A DNA stretch of 64,000 nt. Source: Polyporus tsugae. Lineage: Eukaryota > Basidiomycota > Agaricomycetes > Polyporales > Polyporaceae. A model generated the notes under the pieces. That model did not search any database and was not told where the DNA came from. It saw only the letters and a program-made list of their open reading frames with translations. The stretch lies in the NCBI GenBank assembly GCA_024305745.1, contig JAHRBS010000009.1:1674001-1738000 (forward strand), read 5' to 3'. The position numbers and the translations under genes are program-made. Numbering within the stretch: the stretch's first letter is position 1; every line of letters starts with the position of its first letter. This document shows positions 20,524 to 32,219 of the stretch, piece by piece.

Positions 20524-20740
20524 TTGAGTGCGCGATCTTATAGCCATTGTCCCGGGAAACTGCCCGGGTACCGGTATGCTTTCGAGGCCATAGTCAATGC
20601 CGGTCTGGTTCAGAAGACCAAGTTCGACATGTTCAAGTTGGATGCGAGGATATGCTCAAGAAGCCTGTTGGAGAGCGTGAGCCCGATAAACTTCTACCAG
20701 CCCCGCACCGAGCTGAGGATGCCATCATGTAGCGATTCAT
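20524..20740 (+). pseudogene. Fragment related to the hypothetical gene at 15,945
   Basis: A frame reading YRYAFEAIVNAGLVQKTKFDMF aligns with the C-terminal VWTRDLLDAMVNADMLQRTMFDML of the gene at 15,945-16,560, also at DNA level, and in inverted orientation. Only this piece remains. It suggests that the inverted duplication originally reached further toward the centre than the present inner edges. Confidence 0.55.
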
Positions 20741-20869
20741 TGCTTACTGTAAAGGTAACCATTCAGCTGTGCCAACTTGACGCAGTCAAAAGTGGTGGAG
20801 TTCTAGGACACACATTTAATTAATGTACATTCTAGTCGAGGACCCTTGTGTGAATGACTCCATGGCACT

Positions 20870-21921
20870 CTAAGCCGCCAATTCGTCCTTTCCTGCTTCT
20901 CTCGCAAAGAACCAGAGTGTCCACTCTACCCACGGGGACTGGAACTTCCTTTCACCGTACAGCTTCAGCCCTATCTTCTCGTAGATGGGGACCTGCTCCA
21001 AGCATCACCGTTCAGCACCACAATATGACACTGGCTATCGATCGAATAAAGCTCACGTTACGGATATTAGTCGTCGTCAGGGCCACGGTCGTTCCAATCT
21101 TCGCTGCCTGAGATCGAGTTGTATGTATGAGCGAGGCAACATCGAAACGAAAGGAAAATAATGCGACCTCTTTGTACGCTAGTTCAAACATCGCCTTCGC
21201 GATGCCCTTGCCCTGATGGTCCGCCCGCACCATCGCGAGATTGCACCAGTATGTGTTGCGTTCGGCAGCCTCGATCCCGAACGCTTCGTCGTTTGCCTTG
21301 GGCACTTCCTTCCCCATCTGCGACGCACGTATGTTAGGGGTAGCTCCCCGCACGAATAGCTTGCGACGCTCAAGCGGTCGGACCCACCGTTTCCGCGTAG
21401 TACGCTCGCCCTTCAGGCGACAGTTTGTTCATATATTCCATCATCATGCCCTTCTCTCTCTGTTCGTCCCTACAAGATTATCATCAGTCTCGTTGTTCCA
21501 TGACAGACGTGAGGATGGGACGTACGTGGAGCACATCAACTGGCCGGGAGGGGCGAAGATCGTGAAGCCCACGAGTGCACCAGCATCGTCTCTCGCGGTG
21601 TACACATGAGACACCCCAGGGCATAATATGAGAGAGCGGACCATGACGCCGCCAAAGTCGGGCAGGAGGGAGATGTCTCCGCCAGTGAGGGCGATCGAGC
21701 ATGGGTCTGCCACATAGTTAGTCACACTTGCTCTCGACGTTCAAGTTGGCACGCATGGCAGCGCACACCTGCACCCATCAAGCCAGAGAAAACCTCAATG
21801 GCCTCCTCTGCGAGACGTTCTGTGTTCCGCGAGTTAGAAGAAGGCAAGGGGAGGGAAAGGAAATTTGTATTGTACCTGTCGGACTCGCAACGAATTCGAT
21901 AGTCACGTCGGGAGGGGCCAT
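20870..21921 (-). CDS. GNAT-family N-acetyltransferase (right)
   Basis: Inverted copy of the gene at 14,125-15,188, with start 21,921 and stop 20,870-20,872. All seven exons and splice sites are kept, as is the acetyl-CoA loop HQGKGIA. Exons 1-5 are nearly identical to the left copy. The last two exons differ at many positions, for example KIGTTVALTTTNIRN against KTGATVALTTTNIHN and a changed C-terminal tail ending in GGCGGCTTAG. Both copies look functional. Confidence 0.82.
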
Positions 21922-23151
21922 AAGTAAGGCTTTGTGTTAGACAGCAGTGTTAGTGGGGGGGTAGATAGCTCGAAGGAACCTCGATATGTACACAGTACTG
22001 GATATTATGAATTCCGAGCTTCAATCCAATCCCAGCTCGGACCTGGAGGGTCGAGACTCAAGGAAGACGCACTGGCAGCCTTCGGACCGCGCAATTGACA
22101 CGGAGCTCGAGTCATTCCGTTGGCTCAGATGTCAGTTTATGGGTTGGCATGTCGTTCCAGGATGATCCACCCATGGACTGAAAGAGTCTGTGTGACCGAG
22201 ATGGGGGGAGAAGACAAGTGTACATGCAACTTCGATTTAGCGCCCGAAGACCGCAGCGGATTTGAAAAGGCGCCCATTGCGATTGAAAAGTTCAGCCTGA
22301 CTCGTCGGACTTGTCCGCTACCGCTACTTGGTCCTTCCACTTGATGCAACCTTTTTTCTTTGCATGGTTTGACTTTGACACTGGTCGATGTTTAACTAAT
22401 CATCCCGTATATACCGAAAGGAATGCATGGTGGTGAAACTTATGAACCATCCCGGCAAAAAACACAGCGGCCAGTATCGGCGGCGCCAGCAACAGTAGCA
22501 TACCGAACTGACGGTGAAATGCACTTCCGGGCCTCAACAGCCTATCTGACACCCGCGCCTCGCTTACACGGTGTAAAGGCGGTTTGGTACCTCAAAGGTA
22601 TGCACGGTCAATTCTATTATTTTCCTGTCGCCCGACATATCACGAGTACTCCCAATTGCAGATCCATCTCAACATTGAGTCATCCACCCGTCCCTCTGGA
22701 CCTTCATCTGTGTCTATCAAAACACATCTTTTCCCATGAAAACCGCATTCCTCATGGCGCAGCGGTTCGGATAGTTCCCACACAACCCCGCCAGGGTGAA
22801 CGGGGTGTCCTGTCCTGCTCCCCTGACCTGTCATGAGTGCTCGGACCATGTTTTCCAAACCCCGGTGCGCCAGGCAAAACGACTCAGCGTGTCGGGTGAT
22901 AGACACCAGCCAGTCAGTGTTCCGTCATGCAGGGAACTGTTCAGACTAAGCAGGGAGGTGAGTGCCACCCTACCCATCGCTCGACAAACCACCCTGACAG
23001 TGGAATAGTTTGTCCCACCCTTCCCACTCATTTCAGACATGACGTATAGATATCGTGGCCGCTTAGCAATTTCAGAGCCAGTAAGGGGCTTAAAATCGGC
23101 TCCGCCCACCACATGCACCCCTCACCCTGAGCTGGCTGTCGAACTACACAC
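21922..23151. other. Intergenic between GNAT and seven-TM-2 (right)
   Basis: Near-perfect mirror of 12,895-14,124. It holds the two divergent promoters; no gene is seen. Confidence 0.5.
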
Positions 23152-24402
23152 ATGGCGGACTGGAATACAATCTTTCAAAACTGTTGGTACATCGGCAACA
23201 ACTTCAACGCTATCCTCTACGGTGCGTACTCAGTTCCTCTGGCACATCCATGCATGCGGCAAAGCTCAGGCTGACGCGCAGTCGAATTGTTTTGCAGGCG
23301 TCGCGCTGACGTTGTACCTCATGAGCGCGAGGCTGATCCTGAAGAGCCGCCGGGCGAACCACCGGAAACAGAGCGACAAGTGGCTGCTCCTGCTCAACAC
23401 CGGCCTCATGGTCATGATCACCATCTATCTCATTGCGCAGAATTTCTTCGGCCAGGAGATGTGGGTCGTCAACGAGGGGTACCCAGGAGGTTCGGGGCAG
23501 TACTACGCCGACCATGCCGCAGTGTGGTACCAAACATTGGGGAGTGCCGCATCGGTCGTGCTCTGCCTCATGAGCGACGCATTCTTGGTGAGATATCGGC
23601 CCTATCCTACCGCAGCGCCCTGACCAGGCGGTTAACCCCCTCCATCGCTTTCCGAACAGATTTACCGGACGTATGTGGTTTGGACAGACTGGCGCGTGGT
23701 TGTCTTCCCTTCCATTCTCTATCTTGGGGCAGCGAGTACGTCTATGTCTCCGTGGACGCTCGGACGCCACCGTCACACAACCGCTGACATGGAATGGTGT
23801 GGACCGACAGCGCTGGGACTCATGACGTGCTACTTTTCCGGCAGGCCCAACGCCGACTTCTTCGTCGGCACCGCGCCGCACGTCGCGCTCGCCTACTCGA
23901 CCGTGGTGATCGCCATGAACGTCCTCTGCACCACGCTCATCTGCGCCCGCATCCTGTGGACCCGACGCAGAATGGAATCCGCCGGGGTCGGCAGTGCTGC
24001 GGCGAGGGCGTACACGGGCGCGGTCAGTATCGCCGTAGAGTCCATGCTTCCATACACGCTTTTTGGAGTGGCGTACGTGGCGACGCTCGGTGTGAACAGC
24101 CCGGTGTCCATCTTGTTCCTCTCGCTCTACGTGATGTTCACCGTGCGTGCCACCCATGACTTGGAGTTGTCTTCCGGACCACAACTGACGGATGCTTGTT
24201 GCGTGACTAGTGCCTCTCGCCGCAGATGATCATGCTGCGGATGCTCATGGAACGCGGGTGGACGGAGGAGACGACCACAATGTGGACGCGGAGTTTGGAA
24301 CACTCGCGTACCGAGGCGAAGGCTCCATACACGCTGTCCGGCACGAGTGCGGAGGTCACGATGACGAAGGACGTGCCATTGGAGGTCGCTTATGCGGTCT
24401 GA
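23152..24402 (+). CDS. Seven-transmembrane protein, copy 2 (right)
   Basis: Exons 23152-23221 and 23298-23587, then three more, to a TGA at 24,400-24,402. The product has the same seven hydrophobic segments and landmarks as its left-arm partner, with several substitutions in the C-terminal half (for example CARILWTRRRMESAGVGSAA against CTRILWTRRKMEAAGVGSSA). The N-terminal 190 codons are almost identical in DNA. It is intact. Function unknown, as for the family. Confidence 0.75.
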
Positions 24403-24593
24403 CTGTGGTCACGAATTTGATGCCGAGCTTCCATGCTTCAGTGTGGCCCACAATGTAAGGGGACGCGTGTCAGGACGACTAGGAATGACTTCACGATGTT
24501 GACATGCACTCGCTGCTACGACTGTACTCTATGCTACACACCTATGCAGGCCTGTCTGACCATCGGGTAGACATAAATATTTCCAGACACACG

Positions 24594-25275
24594 TTACACG
24601 GCCCTGCTGTCTTGATATAATAACCAATCCCCCCAATGCTTCCACATAGTCCCGTAAAACGCCTCCACGTCCATGCACTGCCGAACTCCCATGTCCCGCT
24701 GGACCGCGAAGTTATGAGCAAAAGGGTCCCCGACCTCCAGGGTGACGTCGGCTGCACAGAGCGTGTGCTCGCGCCACAGGCTGAGGCAATGCTCCGCATG
24801 GTGTACGTCCGAGTCTGAGAGAGGAACACCGTCATCGTCGGCGTCGAGGTGGGTGCGGAAGAAGCGGAGACAGTGTTGCTGGTGGATCAGCGCGACGTTC
24901 ATGAAGCGGTGGTTGGGTCCGAGCCGGACGTTGCCCTGATCCTCGGGCGAGATGATGCTCAGCCATTCGTCGTAGGCTTCGGGCTCGTGGATGCCGAAGC
25001 GGACGGACTCCTCCATAGGCATGAGGACGTGCTTGCTCGGGCCTAGGAGGGTGAGGTGGTCGGGCACGTCGTCCTCGATCCACGCTATTGGTTGAAGCGG
25101 TATGTCAGCTGCGCTGGAAATTCGGACAGAATGACTGGGACTCACTGTATTGAGAAGGTGGTGTCGGCCTGCGCTTCAGTATGGAGTGGACGTCGTCCAG
25201 GATTGAAAGAGTAAGAAAGAGATAGATGGATCCAATGCATGTGAGGAGAATGAGAGCGGCTGGACGGGACACCAT
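24594..25275 (-). CDS. UstYa-like DUF3328 oxidase, copy 2 (right, compact intron)
   Basis: Exons 25146-25275 and 24594-25084, with a 61 bp intron, encode 206 residues nearly identical to the left copy. Both HxxHC motifs (HQQHC, HAEHC) and the N-terminal anchor are kept. This uninterrupted copy gives the ancestral intron and the empty target site of the transposon. It lies between seven-TM-2 and the peptide gene. It is the best candidate for the working modifying enzyme in this locus. Confidence 0.85.
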
Positions 25276-26468
25276 GTCGGAGCTTTGGCGATGAGTGTCG
25301 CGAGGGCACAATCGTGAAGTGGGCATTATACCTACGCAGACCGCGCCTCCTGCATCTCCAACCGACGTACAACCATGAACCTAAGGAGAGCCTCTCAATG
25401 ATAAATTATCAGAAAACGTCCCATGCAGCGGCTTTTTTTTGCTTGTTTTGGACGCAAGGTGTGTAGGTGATTGTGTGCACGCTGTCCGGATCCGGCAGGA
25501 GTGGCTACCAATTTGATGAGCACTGTCCCTATCCCGAGTCGCGTCGGAGAGACGCTCTTCACGAGCGCACCTTGGATACAACCGTGCGTGGAGATATGTC
25601 TGGAATTCGTGTGATAAGAGTATGAGACAGATCCTCAGGATATCGGGGCGATACTCGTTCCGAGTCCGGAGTCGGACATAGGCGTTGCGGCATGGTCTCG
25701 GACACACTCCGAGCGATGTATCGTGTGGAACTTCGTATGTTATAAAGCCGTCAACGCTGGCGGCAGTGAGCGGAGGGTAGAGGACAGACGTACGCATGGA
25801 GTGATGCAAACTTGATTGAACTTGAAAGTCGAGTTCAAACGTTCAACACTGGCCATGGGCGTCAAACCCTCGGGAGAACCCGGGACCACCCAGAATGGCG
25901 ACTCGCACTGCAAATCCTTCACTGGAATCGAGTCCCGTACCCCTCACGGCGATGGCCACGTCGGGCCCGAGGTGCGTATAGCGGTACCGCTTCGACTAAC
26001 GCGGTATCCACACAAAAAATTTCTGACATGTTGCTTTGGTCGCCATTCGCTTTCGTCCGCTGTATCTTCGCAGCGACTTAGACTTAGTGATCCGACCGCA
26101 TCTGCCAGCAAGAATGTCGCCGGGCCCAGTCACATAGACCCCTCAAGTTCAATCTTTTACCTGGCGCGCATGCTTAACATAGGCCAGGATGGGCCGTCAG
26201 AGCGTGTGTTTTCCATGGGCTCATCCGGTAACCATCGATTCACGCGTAAGAAAGGTTGGTGCGCCAACACTGCATTCCAAGTCGTTTCGATTTACATTCT
26301 GACGGATACAAACGATTAAATAGTGATCAAGCTCTTCCGTATAGCCTGGAACCCAAGAGCGCTGGGCAGGGACCTGACTGAGATGAAGAGGCAGTATGTC
26401 AGTGGCATTCAACTCTGTCGACGTGCTGGCCACTGACCTCTCCCGCTGGCAGGCAGATTGGTTGGTAT

Positions 26469-26762
26469 TCACAGCATAGTGTTCTCCTGACGCTTCAGCA
26501 TAGTGTTCTCTTGACGCTTCAACATGGTGTTCTCCTGACGGTCGCGCTTCAGCATCGAGTTCTCCTGGTGATTCAACGTAGCGGCGGCTGTTCATGTGGA
26601 AGGTACATTAGAAATCCACTAGTCATGTCATCAGAACTGCTTACTATCCCTAGCAACTACCCCACTGGCAGTAGGTTGCGGCAAGGCAGACACCGTGGAC
26701 GCGGCGAAGAGGAGAGCGAAGATGGCAGAAACGACACGGACGGGAGAGACGAAGAACTGCAT
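26469..26762 (-). CDS. Secreted Kex2-repeat peptide precursor, right copy
   Basis: Exons 26645-26762 and 26469-26587 encode 78 residues. The signal peptide is the same as in the left copy. The leader differs: PQPTASGVVARDTAATLNH against PQPTGVVAGDAAATLNH, a two-codon length difference plus substitutions. Exon 2, with four QEN(S/T)ML cores and KR sites, is identical base for base as far as I can see. Intron and upstream sequence have changed more. Retention of cores while the leader drifts is what selection on the released peptide, or gene conversion, would give. Confidence 0.85.
26472..26567 (-). repeat. Four core repeats, right copy
   Basis: Same four 24-base units as at 7,949-8,044, in inverted orientation, with the same synonymous differences between units. 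Confidence 0.9.
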
Positions 26763-26840
26763 GGTGGGTAAAGGAGGAGTGGAGTGAGTTCAGACTGAGT
26801 GGTAGTTGTGATGATGAATTGGAGTTAAAGAGACTCCCTC

Positions 26841-26847
26841 TTTTATA
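26841..26847 (-). promoter_or_regulatory. TATA box of right peptide gene
   Basis: TATAAAA on the minus strand, 79 bases before the start codon, followed by a GAGGGAGTCTCTTT stretch as in the left copy. Confidence 0.6.
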
Positions 26848-27281
26848 TGTTTCGTCCAGTGTGCAGACCTAGGTGAGCACTCATTTTTCTATTTTCTTTT
26901 CCACATTGCCAGTCACCTTGTTATTCCCGCTCAATGCCTCATTGGTCACCGCCCTGTATCAGTGTTTCATAACGGTGAGGTTATCGGCGAAAGGGGATCC
27001 GACATCCGACACTCGGAGCTTGGTGCGCTGGTGAGCACATCACCATTCCTCCACAGCACACACAGGGACTCACAAGTCCACACGCTCAGGCACCTGCAGG
27101 CGCGCAGGGTTATTCAAACACAGGGCCTCCGGGTCGGACACATCGCCATATCAGCGGTGATCGTCGCATGTTCGTATGTTCTCAGGCTCGCGCAGAACAA
27201 AAGCGGGGAGGGGGGCGTGAGCGCAACTGGGTCCGCACTCTCGTCCCAACACCAACCTCAACCTAGCACTCACCAAAGACG

Positions 27282-28375
27282 ATGCGCTTCTCGTCCAGTA
27301 ACTCGCAGGAGCAACATGAGTTCCTCGAGTTAACAGAGTACGATGACTCGACTGAGTCTAGTCTTCTCACACCAGGTACGTCTCCAGAAAGTGCCGTGAA
27401 CGGTGGTCTGAACTGACTACGCAATGCGTCTATAGGTTATGTTCATAAACGCAGCAGCGACCAGTCAAATTCGCCGCTGTTACAATGGGGACTTCTCGCC
27501 CTCGCCGGCCTCCTGCTCATGGACCTGATCGCCTTCGCCTATGTTTGCCACATGTTCAACGCCGTCTTCGAAGACAAGGGCATCCCCACCGACCTCGAGT
27601 TCGCGAACCCGTACATCGGCTTGGAGGAGCTCTACGAATCCGGACAAGCAGTTGCGTCAAACATCGAGCCGATCATCAACCGCCCTCGCCTCTCTGCCCA
27701 AGTGTTCGTCAACGAGCCAGACAGGCCCGCGCCGCGCGGTGAACGTGATCATTGGATCGACGGCTGGGGCACGCTGTCGCCCAACGAGCGGCGCCTTCAC
27801 GTCACCCCCGAGGTACGCCTGTTCTCGTGTTCTTCCTGATTCTGGTCCTGGCGCACGTCCACGCCGCTTACGCCGTAACAACACAACGCAGGTTCACACC
27901 ATCGCACAGTTCCGCACCATCGATTTTGGTATGGAGGACTGCCATCTCGTTCTCACCATCCCGGGGCTCGGGACGGTGCTGGAAGCGGGGGCGTCGTTCA
28001 CCATGAACCCGCACTCGCATCTCGACATTTTCCGCCTCACGACCAACAACCCGGTCGACCCGGGGGCGCTCACGTACCGGACGCGCCCGAAGGGAGCAGA
28101 GAAGATCGCCACCGTGGACGTCCACGCGCTAGCGGTGCCAGGTTCAGGAGGTGACACCGCGGTGTACTGGTTCAAGTGCCCGCGGGCGTCGCTGCACACG
28201 TTCGAGGTCGCGTGCGCGGAAGGGTCCCGCGAGTGTTTCGTGGACGCGTGGTCGAGCCAGAACACAACCCTCGGTACGTGCCGGGGTGGAGTTTGTGGGC
28301 GCGGAACGGCGCGCTTAAGCTTATCACGCACTCTGTCTCGCAGGTATCAACATCATCCAGCACCAGACTGTTTGA
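27282..28375 (+). CDS. Type II membrane protein with But2-C-like domain (right)
   Basis: Exons 27282-27375, 27436-27812, 27892-28273 and 28344-28375 encode 294 residues. The layout is the same as the left copy: acidic tail, one anchor (about residues 45-68), then the QFRTIDFGMEDCHL and DIFRLTTNNPVDPG strands, and INIIQHQTV at the end. The N-terminal exon differs more between arms than the rest (SNSQEQHEFLELTEYDD against CDSPEQHELLELPEHDD). Catalytic residues are not recognised. Confidence 0.72.
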
Positions 28376-28660
28376 ACTGCTAACGTCGTCCTTGAGAGGT
28401 TATCATATAGCAGACCAGGAAATATTGCAACGGATGATGATCGAACTCGTCGGAGACTCAGAACTAAGGGGCACAGAGCTTGAGTACTCCTTATTGTACA
28501 CAATGACTCCCTAGAAGAGAGAAAGCCAGATTATATATGGAGACGGGAGCATTCGGGGGTACTAGGCTACATGTTGGGGGATATATCAAGGAGCGCGATA
28601 GGCGACCGCTAATCGTACAGAAGGACACGGAAGAGAAATGTAACTAGAACTCCACACACA

Positions 28661-29974
28661 CTACACATAGTCTTCGAGCCGAGTGCACCCGTGGGTGTCA
28701 GTCAACGACCGAGACGCGTTCCCAGGCATTGACAGGTCGGGGAGTGCGATAGTCTCCGTATAACTGGCGGTGCCCCGGGCCAACTGCGACTTTGCACGGC
28801 CGGGAACGAATTTCAACGAGGAATTCTGTCCGGCGGTGAGCGTGCGCTCGTTCCTCCATCCGCGACCCAAGAGCACGCGCAGCATAATCATCTGCGGAGA
28901 GAGGCACTGGACAAGGTATGAGTATCACCTCAACTAGTACGGAGAGAAAACCACAGACACATACCGTGAACATGATATACAGCGAGAGGAATAGGATGGA
29001 CGTCGGACTGTTCAGTCCCAGCGTCGTCACGTACGCGACGCCGAAGAGCGTGTACGGCAGCATGGACTCCACGAACATCGAAACGATCTTGTCGGAGACG
29101 CAGTTCTCGTCGTCATTTCGAACGAGGATCTTGGAAAACGTGTGTGTTCGATATATAATGAAGCCGCATATCAGCGATGAACATATGACGTTCATCACAA
29201 TGCCGACAGCGGAATATGCCAGGGCGATGCGCGGCGCGATGCCGACAAAGAAATCGCCCCCTGGCCGCCCGGAATAGTAGCACGTCAGAACACCGAGCAC
29301 TGGAGTAGTCCGTGCACACGCGCGACATAAGTTTAAATTAGCGTGAGTGACATGCGCGCAATTTAGTACATACCAACGGTCCCAACGTATAGTATGGACG
29401 GGATAATGATCACGAAAATGTTCTTCTCCCAAACGGTGTAGACACGATATATCTAACGACCGACCGCTCGGATTAGTTAGGGCTTGGACGAGACGGCGAG
29501 CAAGATAAACTCACCAGGAATGCATCGCTCATCCAGTTCATCACCACTGAGGCTGCGCTGCCCAGCGTTTGGTACCATACCGCCGCATGGTCTGCGTAGT
29601 ATTGCCCTGACCCCCCGGGATACCCCGAGTGAATGATCCACATCTCCTCGCCAAAGAAGTTTTGGGCGAAGAGGTAGATGGTAATCATGCACAAGAGACC
29701 GGTGCTGAGGAAGAGGAACAACCGGTAGCTTGCCCTATTCCCGATATCGCCAGCGAGGCGCCGACGTTTCCGGGCATTTAGTACGAGCTTTACAGTCATG
29801 AAGTACATGACCAGCTCGGCTCCTGCGCAACACATCGTGCCAATAATTGCTCGTCAGATGACCCGGAGAATGCTAAGAAAAGACGCGGATCGAAGACACA
29901 CCATACAGGATGCAGTTGAAATTGTCGCCAACATACCAGCAGTTTTGGAAGATATCGTTCCAGGAGTCGGACAT
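28661..29974 (-). CDS. Seven-transmembrane protein, copy 1 (right)
   Basis: Start 29,974 (MSDSWNDIFQNCWYVG), stop TAG at 28,661-28,663, with the same five-exon plan as the left partner. The landmarks AQNFFGEEMW, GGSGQYYADHAAVWYQT, CYYSGRPGGDFFVG and ESMLPYTLFGVAYVTT are all kept. The loop between TM5 and TM6 is quite different (KILVRNDDENCVSDK against an Asp/Ser-rich stretch in the left copy). This pair is more diverged than the inner seven-TM pair, matching the general rise of divergence toward the outside of the palindrome. Confidence 0.75.
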
Positions 29975-30979
29975 CACAGCTCTGCGGTCGAAACGTCCGC
30001 AAAGTGGTCCGGGCGTGTTCGAAGTGGTTGAATCCCGACACCATCATAGAGCTTATATATGGGATCATTGGGGGGGCACTGACCGAGGGGGGTCAGGAGG
30101 GCAACGCAGCACCTCGGATATCAAAACAGACTTACCACCAATACAGAGACACCGAATATCCGGCTACGACAACAGTCGCGGGTGGAAGATATCTCGCCAC
30201 TAAATGGAGGCCCTTCGCAGCGAGAGGTTCAGTTATCCCGAAAGGTCGCGGCGCTGGAGGACCACTCTGCATATCCGGAAAACGCTGGTGTTCTGCACCC
30301 TACACATTGCCTGGCCCGCCTGATCTAGGTGCCACTGGATATCCCACACGTGACTTTGTTCTACTCCAAGAAGCACACGAAGCGTGGTTCTTAGATGTCG
30401 GGCAGCCTCTCAAAGGTAAGAGCGTCGCAGCAAAGTATGGATATCCGGATACCTGAAGGAAATGAAAATGCTCGTGGGATACTTATCTTGGTGAGCTTGC
30501 AGACTTTCACTTGGATATCTGCAGACGCGTCGGCGCTCCGGGTGGCAGCTTGTGGCTGAGGTGATCGTCCGCAGTGAAGCCATGTAGGCAAAATGTCTGG
30601 CACGGGGATAACATGAATACCATTCTTTAAGCTCCGGGCGATCCCGAAGATGCCGGGAAAGAACACACCGAGTGCACACCGGGGAGTCTACCGATGCCAC
30701 TGTAGCTATTAGACCACTGCTGGCAGCATCGTCCGGCTGACATGACCGGTGCTCCAGGCCCGACCTAACGTTAACGCTGCAAACGCCGATGATGGCCAGA
30801 AATGAAGCCCGCCGGATCGCGACAGACGTTGTTCTGGATTGAATGGATTGCCTAGCCTGCCGCAATCACCTGTTAGGGACACACGAGCGGTCTATAACAA
30901 CTCGGCGATGCGAGCCTAACGTAAATACCCACTTACCCAAACCGTCCAACGCGAGTCGGCACCCCTGTACCCTCTTCCA
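29975..30979. promoter_or_regulatory. Divergent promoter region, right
   Basis: Mirror of 3,548-4,529 with scattered small indels. No frame is shared between the arms; GATATCC-like words are present. It separates the seven-TM-1 and UstYa-1 start codons. Confidence 0.4.
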
Positions 30980-31611
30980 ATGAAGATATCCACCCGCACT
31001 ATAACAGCAGCAGCGACGGCTGCTATCTTCCTCCTGCTGCTCCTGAGGATCACTCTTAAACTGGCCACTGCGGCCGTGAGTGGACGTGACCACACAGCCC
31101 TAACCGAACAAAAAAACCGTGAGCTCCTTCATCTCTGACGGTGTACGATGTCAGAGAAACTGACCCACCCACAGCCTTCTTCGACGTCGAAAGGAACGAG
31201 GTGCTCCTCGTCGTCGACAGCTGGAAGCACTACCCCCTCGATTCCGCCCAACAATGGGCCCCCCTCTTCCCCAACGGCGGCGTCGTCCACCTCGGCCCTA
31301 ACAACACGACCTACACCGTGGGGATGATGCACCAGCTCCGGTGCCTCGACGTCATCCGCGCCCAACTCGCGCGCCCGAGAGCCGAGCGCCAGGAGCAGCC
31401 CACGCGGCACTGCCTGAACTACCTGCGGCAGGTGCTGATGTGCCGCGACGAGGGCCTGAAGCTGGACCCGTTCCAGTACGCGCATAAGGTGATGTCGCTG
31501 TCGCAGCACCCGATTCGGAGATGCAAGGACTGGCGAGTGGTGTATGAGAGGGTCTGGGAGAATCAGCGGGAGTATGCCCCCCAGTTGAGGCGCGCGGAGG
31601 AATCGGTTTGA
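30980..31611 (+). CDS. UstYa-like DUF3328 membrane protein, copy 1 (right)
   Basis: Exons 30980-31118 and 31175-31611 encode 191 residues. The N-terminal anchor (LLLLLRITLKLA) differs from the left copy, while the domain is nearly the same. The motifs are again HQLRC and PTRHC, so each has one of the two expected histidines. LRQVLMC after motif 2 is the typical family context. As both arms share these changes, they predate the duplication. Confidence 0.8.
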
Positions 31612-32219
31612 ACGGTAGATTTTGTAGAGAATTGGAGGGTAAATTGGTCCTAGGGAGAACGGAAAACATGACGAGTAGAAGCAGCGGCATCGACACAAGG
31701 TCCCGAGGATCGGGGAAGGGATGGGAGTCACCCTCGTTCGACGTGAATTGGGCGAAAGGACGTGAGGTCAATGAGATGGTCGGATTTCGCGGTGAACAGG
31801 TCCAAGCGGGGAACGTAACCGCGCGCATTGACAGGTCGGACTTGAGTGATGGGTGATGCAACGCGGGTTGGTTGCCTCAGAATGACCGAGGGCCGGACCT
31901 TCCATGGATTCGGCCACGAACACCGACCAACTTGGTACCTGTCAATGACTATAGAACCTTTCAGAGTGTGGACGAGACATATGAACGGAAAGAGACTCAC
32001 ACATAGGTCCGCAGATCCAACGCATCTTGCGAGCAATGAGCACGTATGAGTCGCGATATGGCACGAACTCTCTGAAGGCTAGTCATACAGCAAATTGGGC
32101 GGCATACTCACCGTCACAGCGAAAACCCAAGCACATCCAGAGCTCGAATACAGACAACAATCCGGAGAGCAGCAAGTAAGATAGCGAATACACGCATATA
32201 CAATACAAACGATCGAGCA
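31612..32219. other. Intergenic, convergent 3' ends (right)
   Basis: Mirror of 2,307-2,915. Terminators and untranslated sequence only. Confidence 0.5.
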
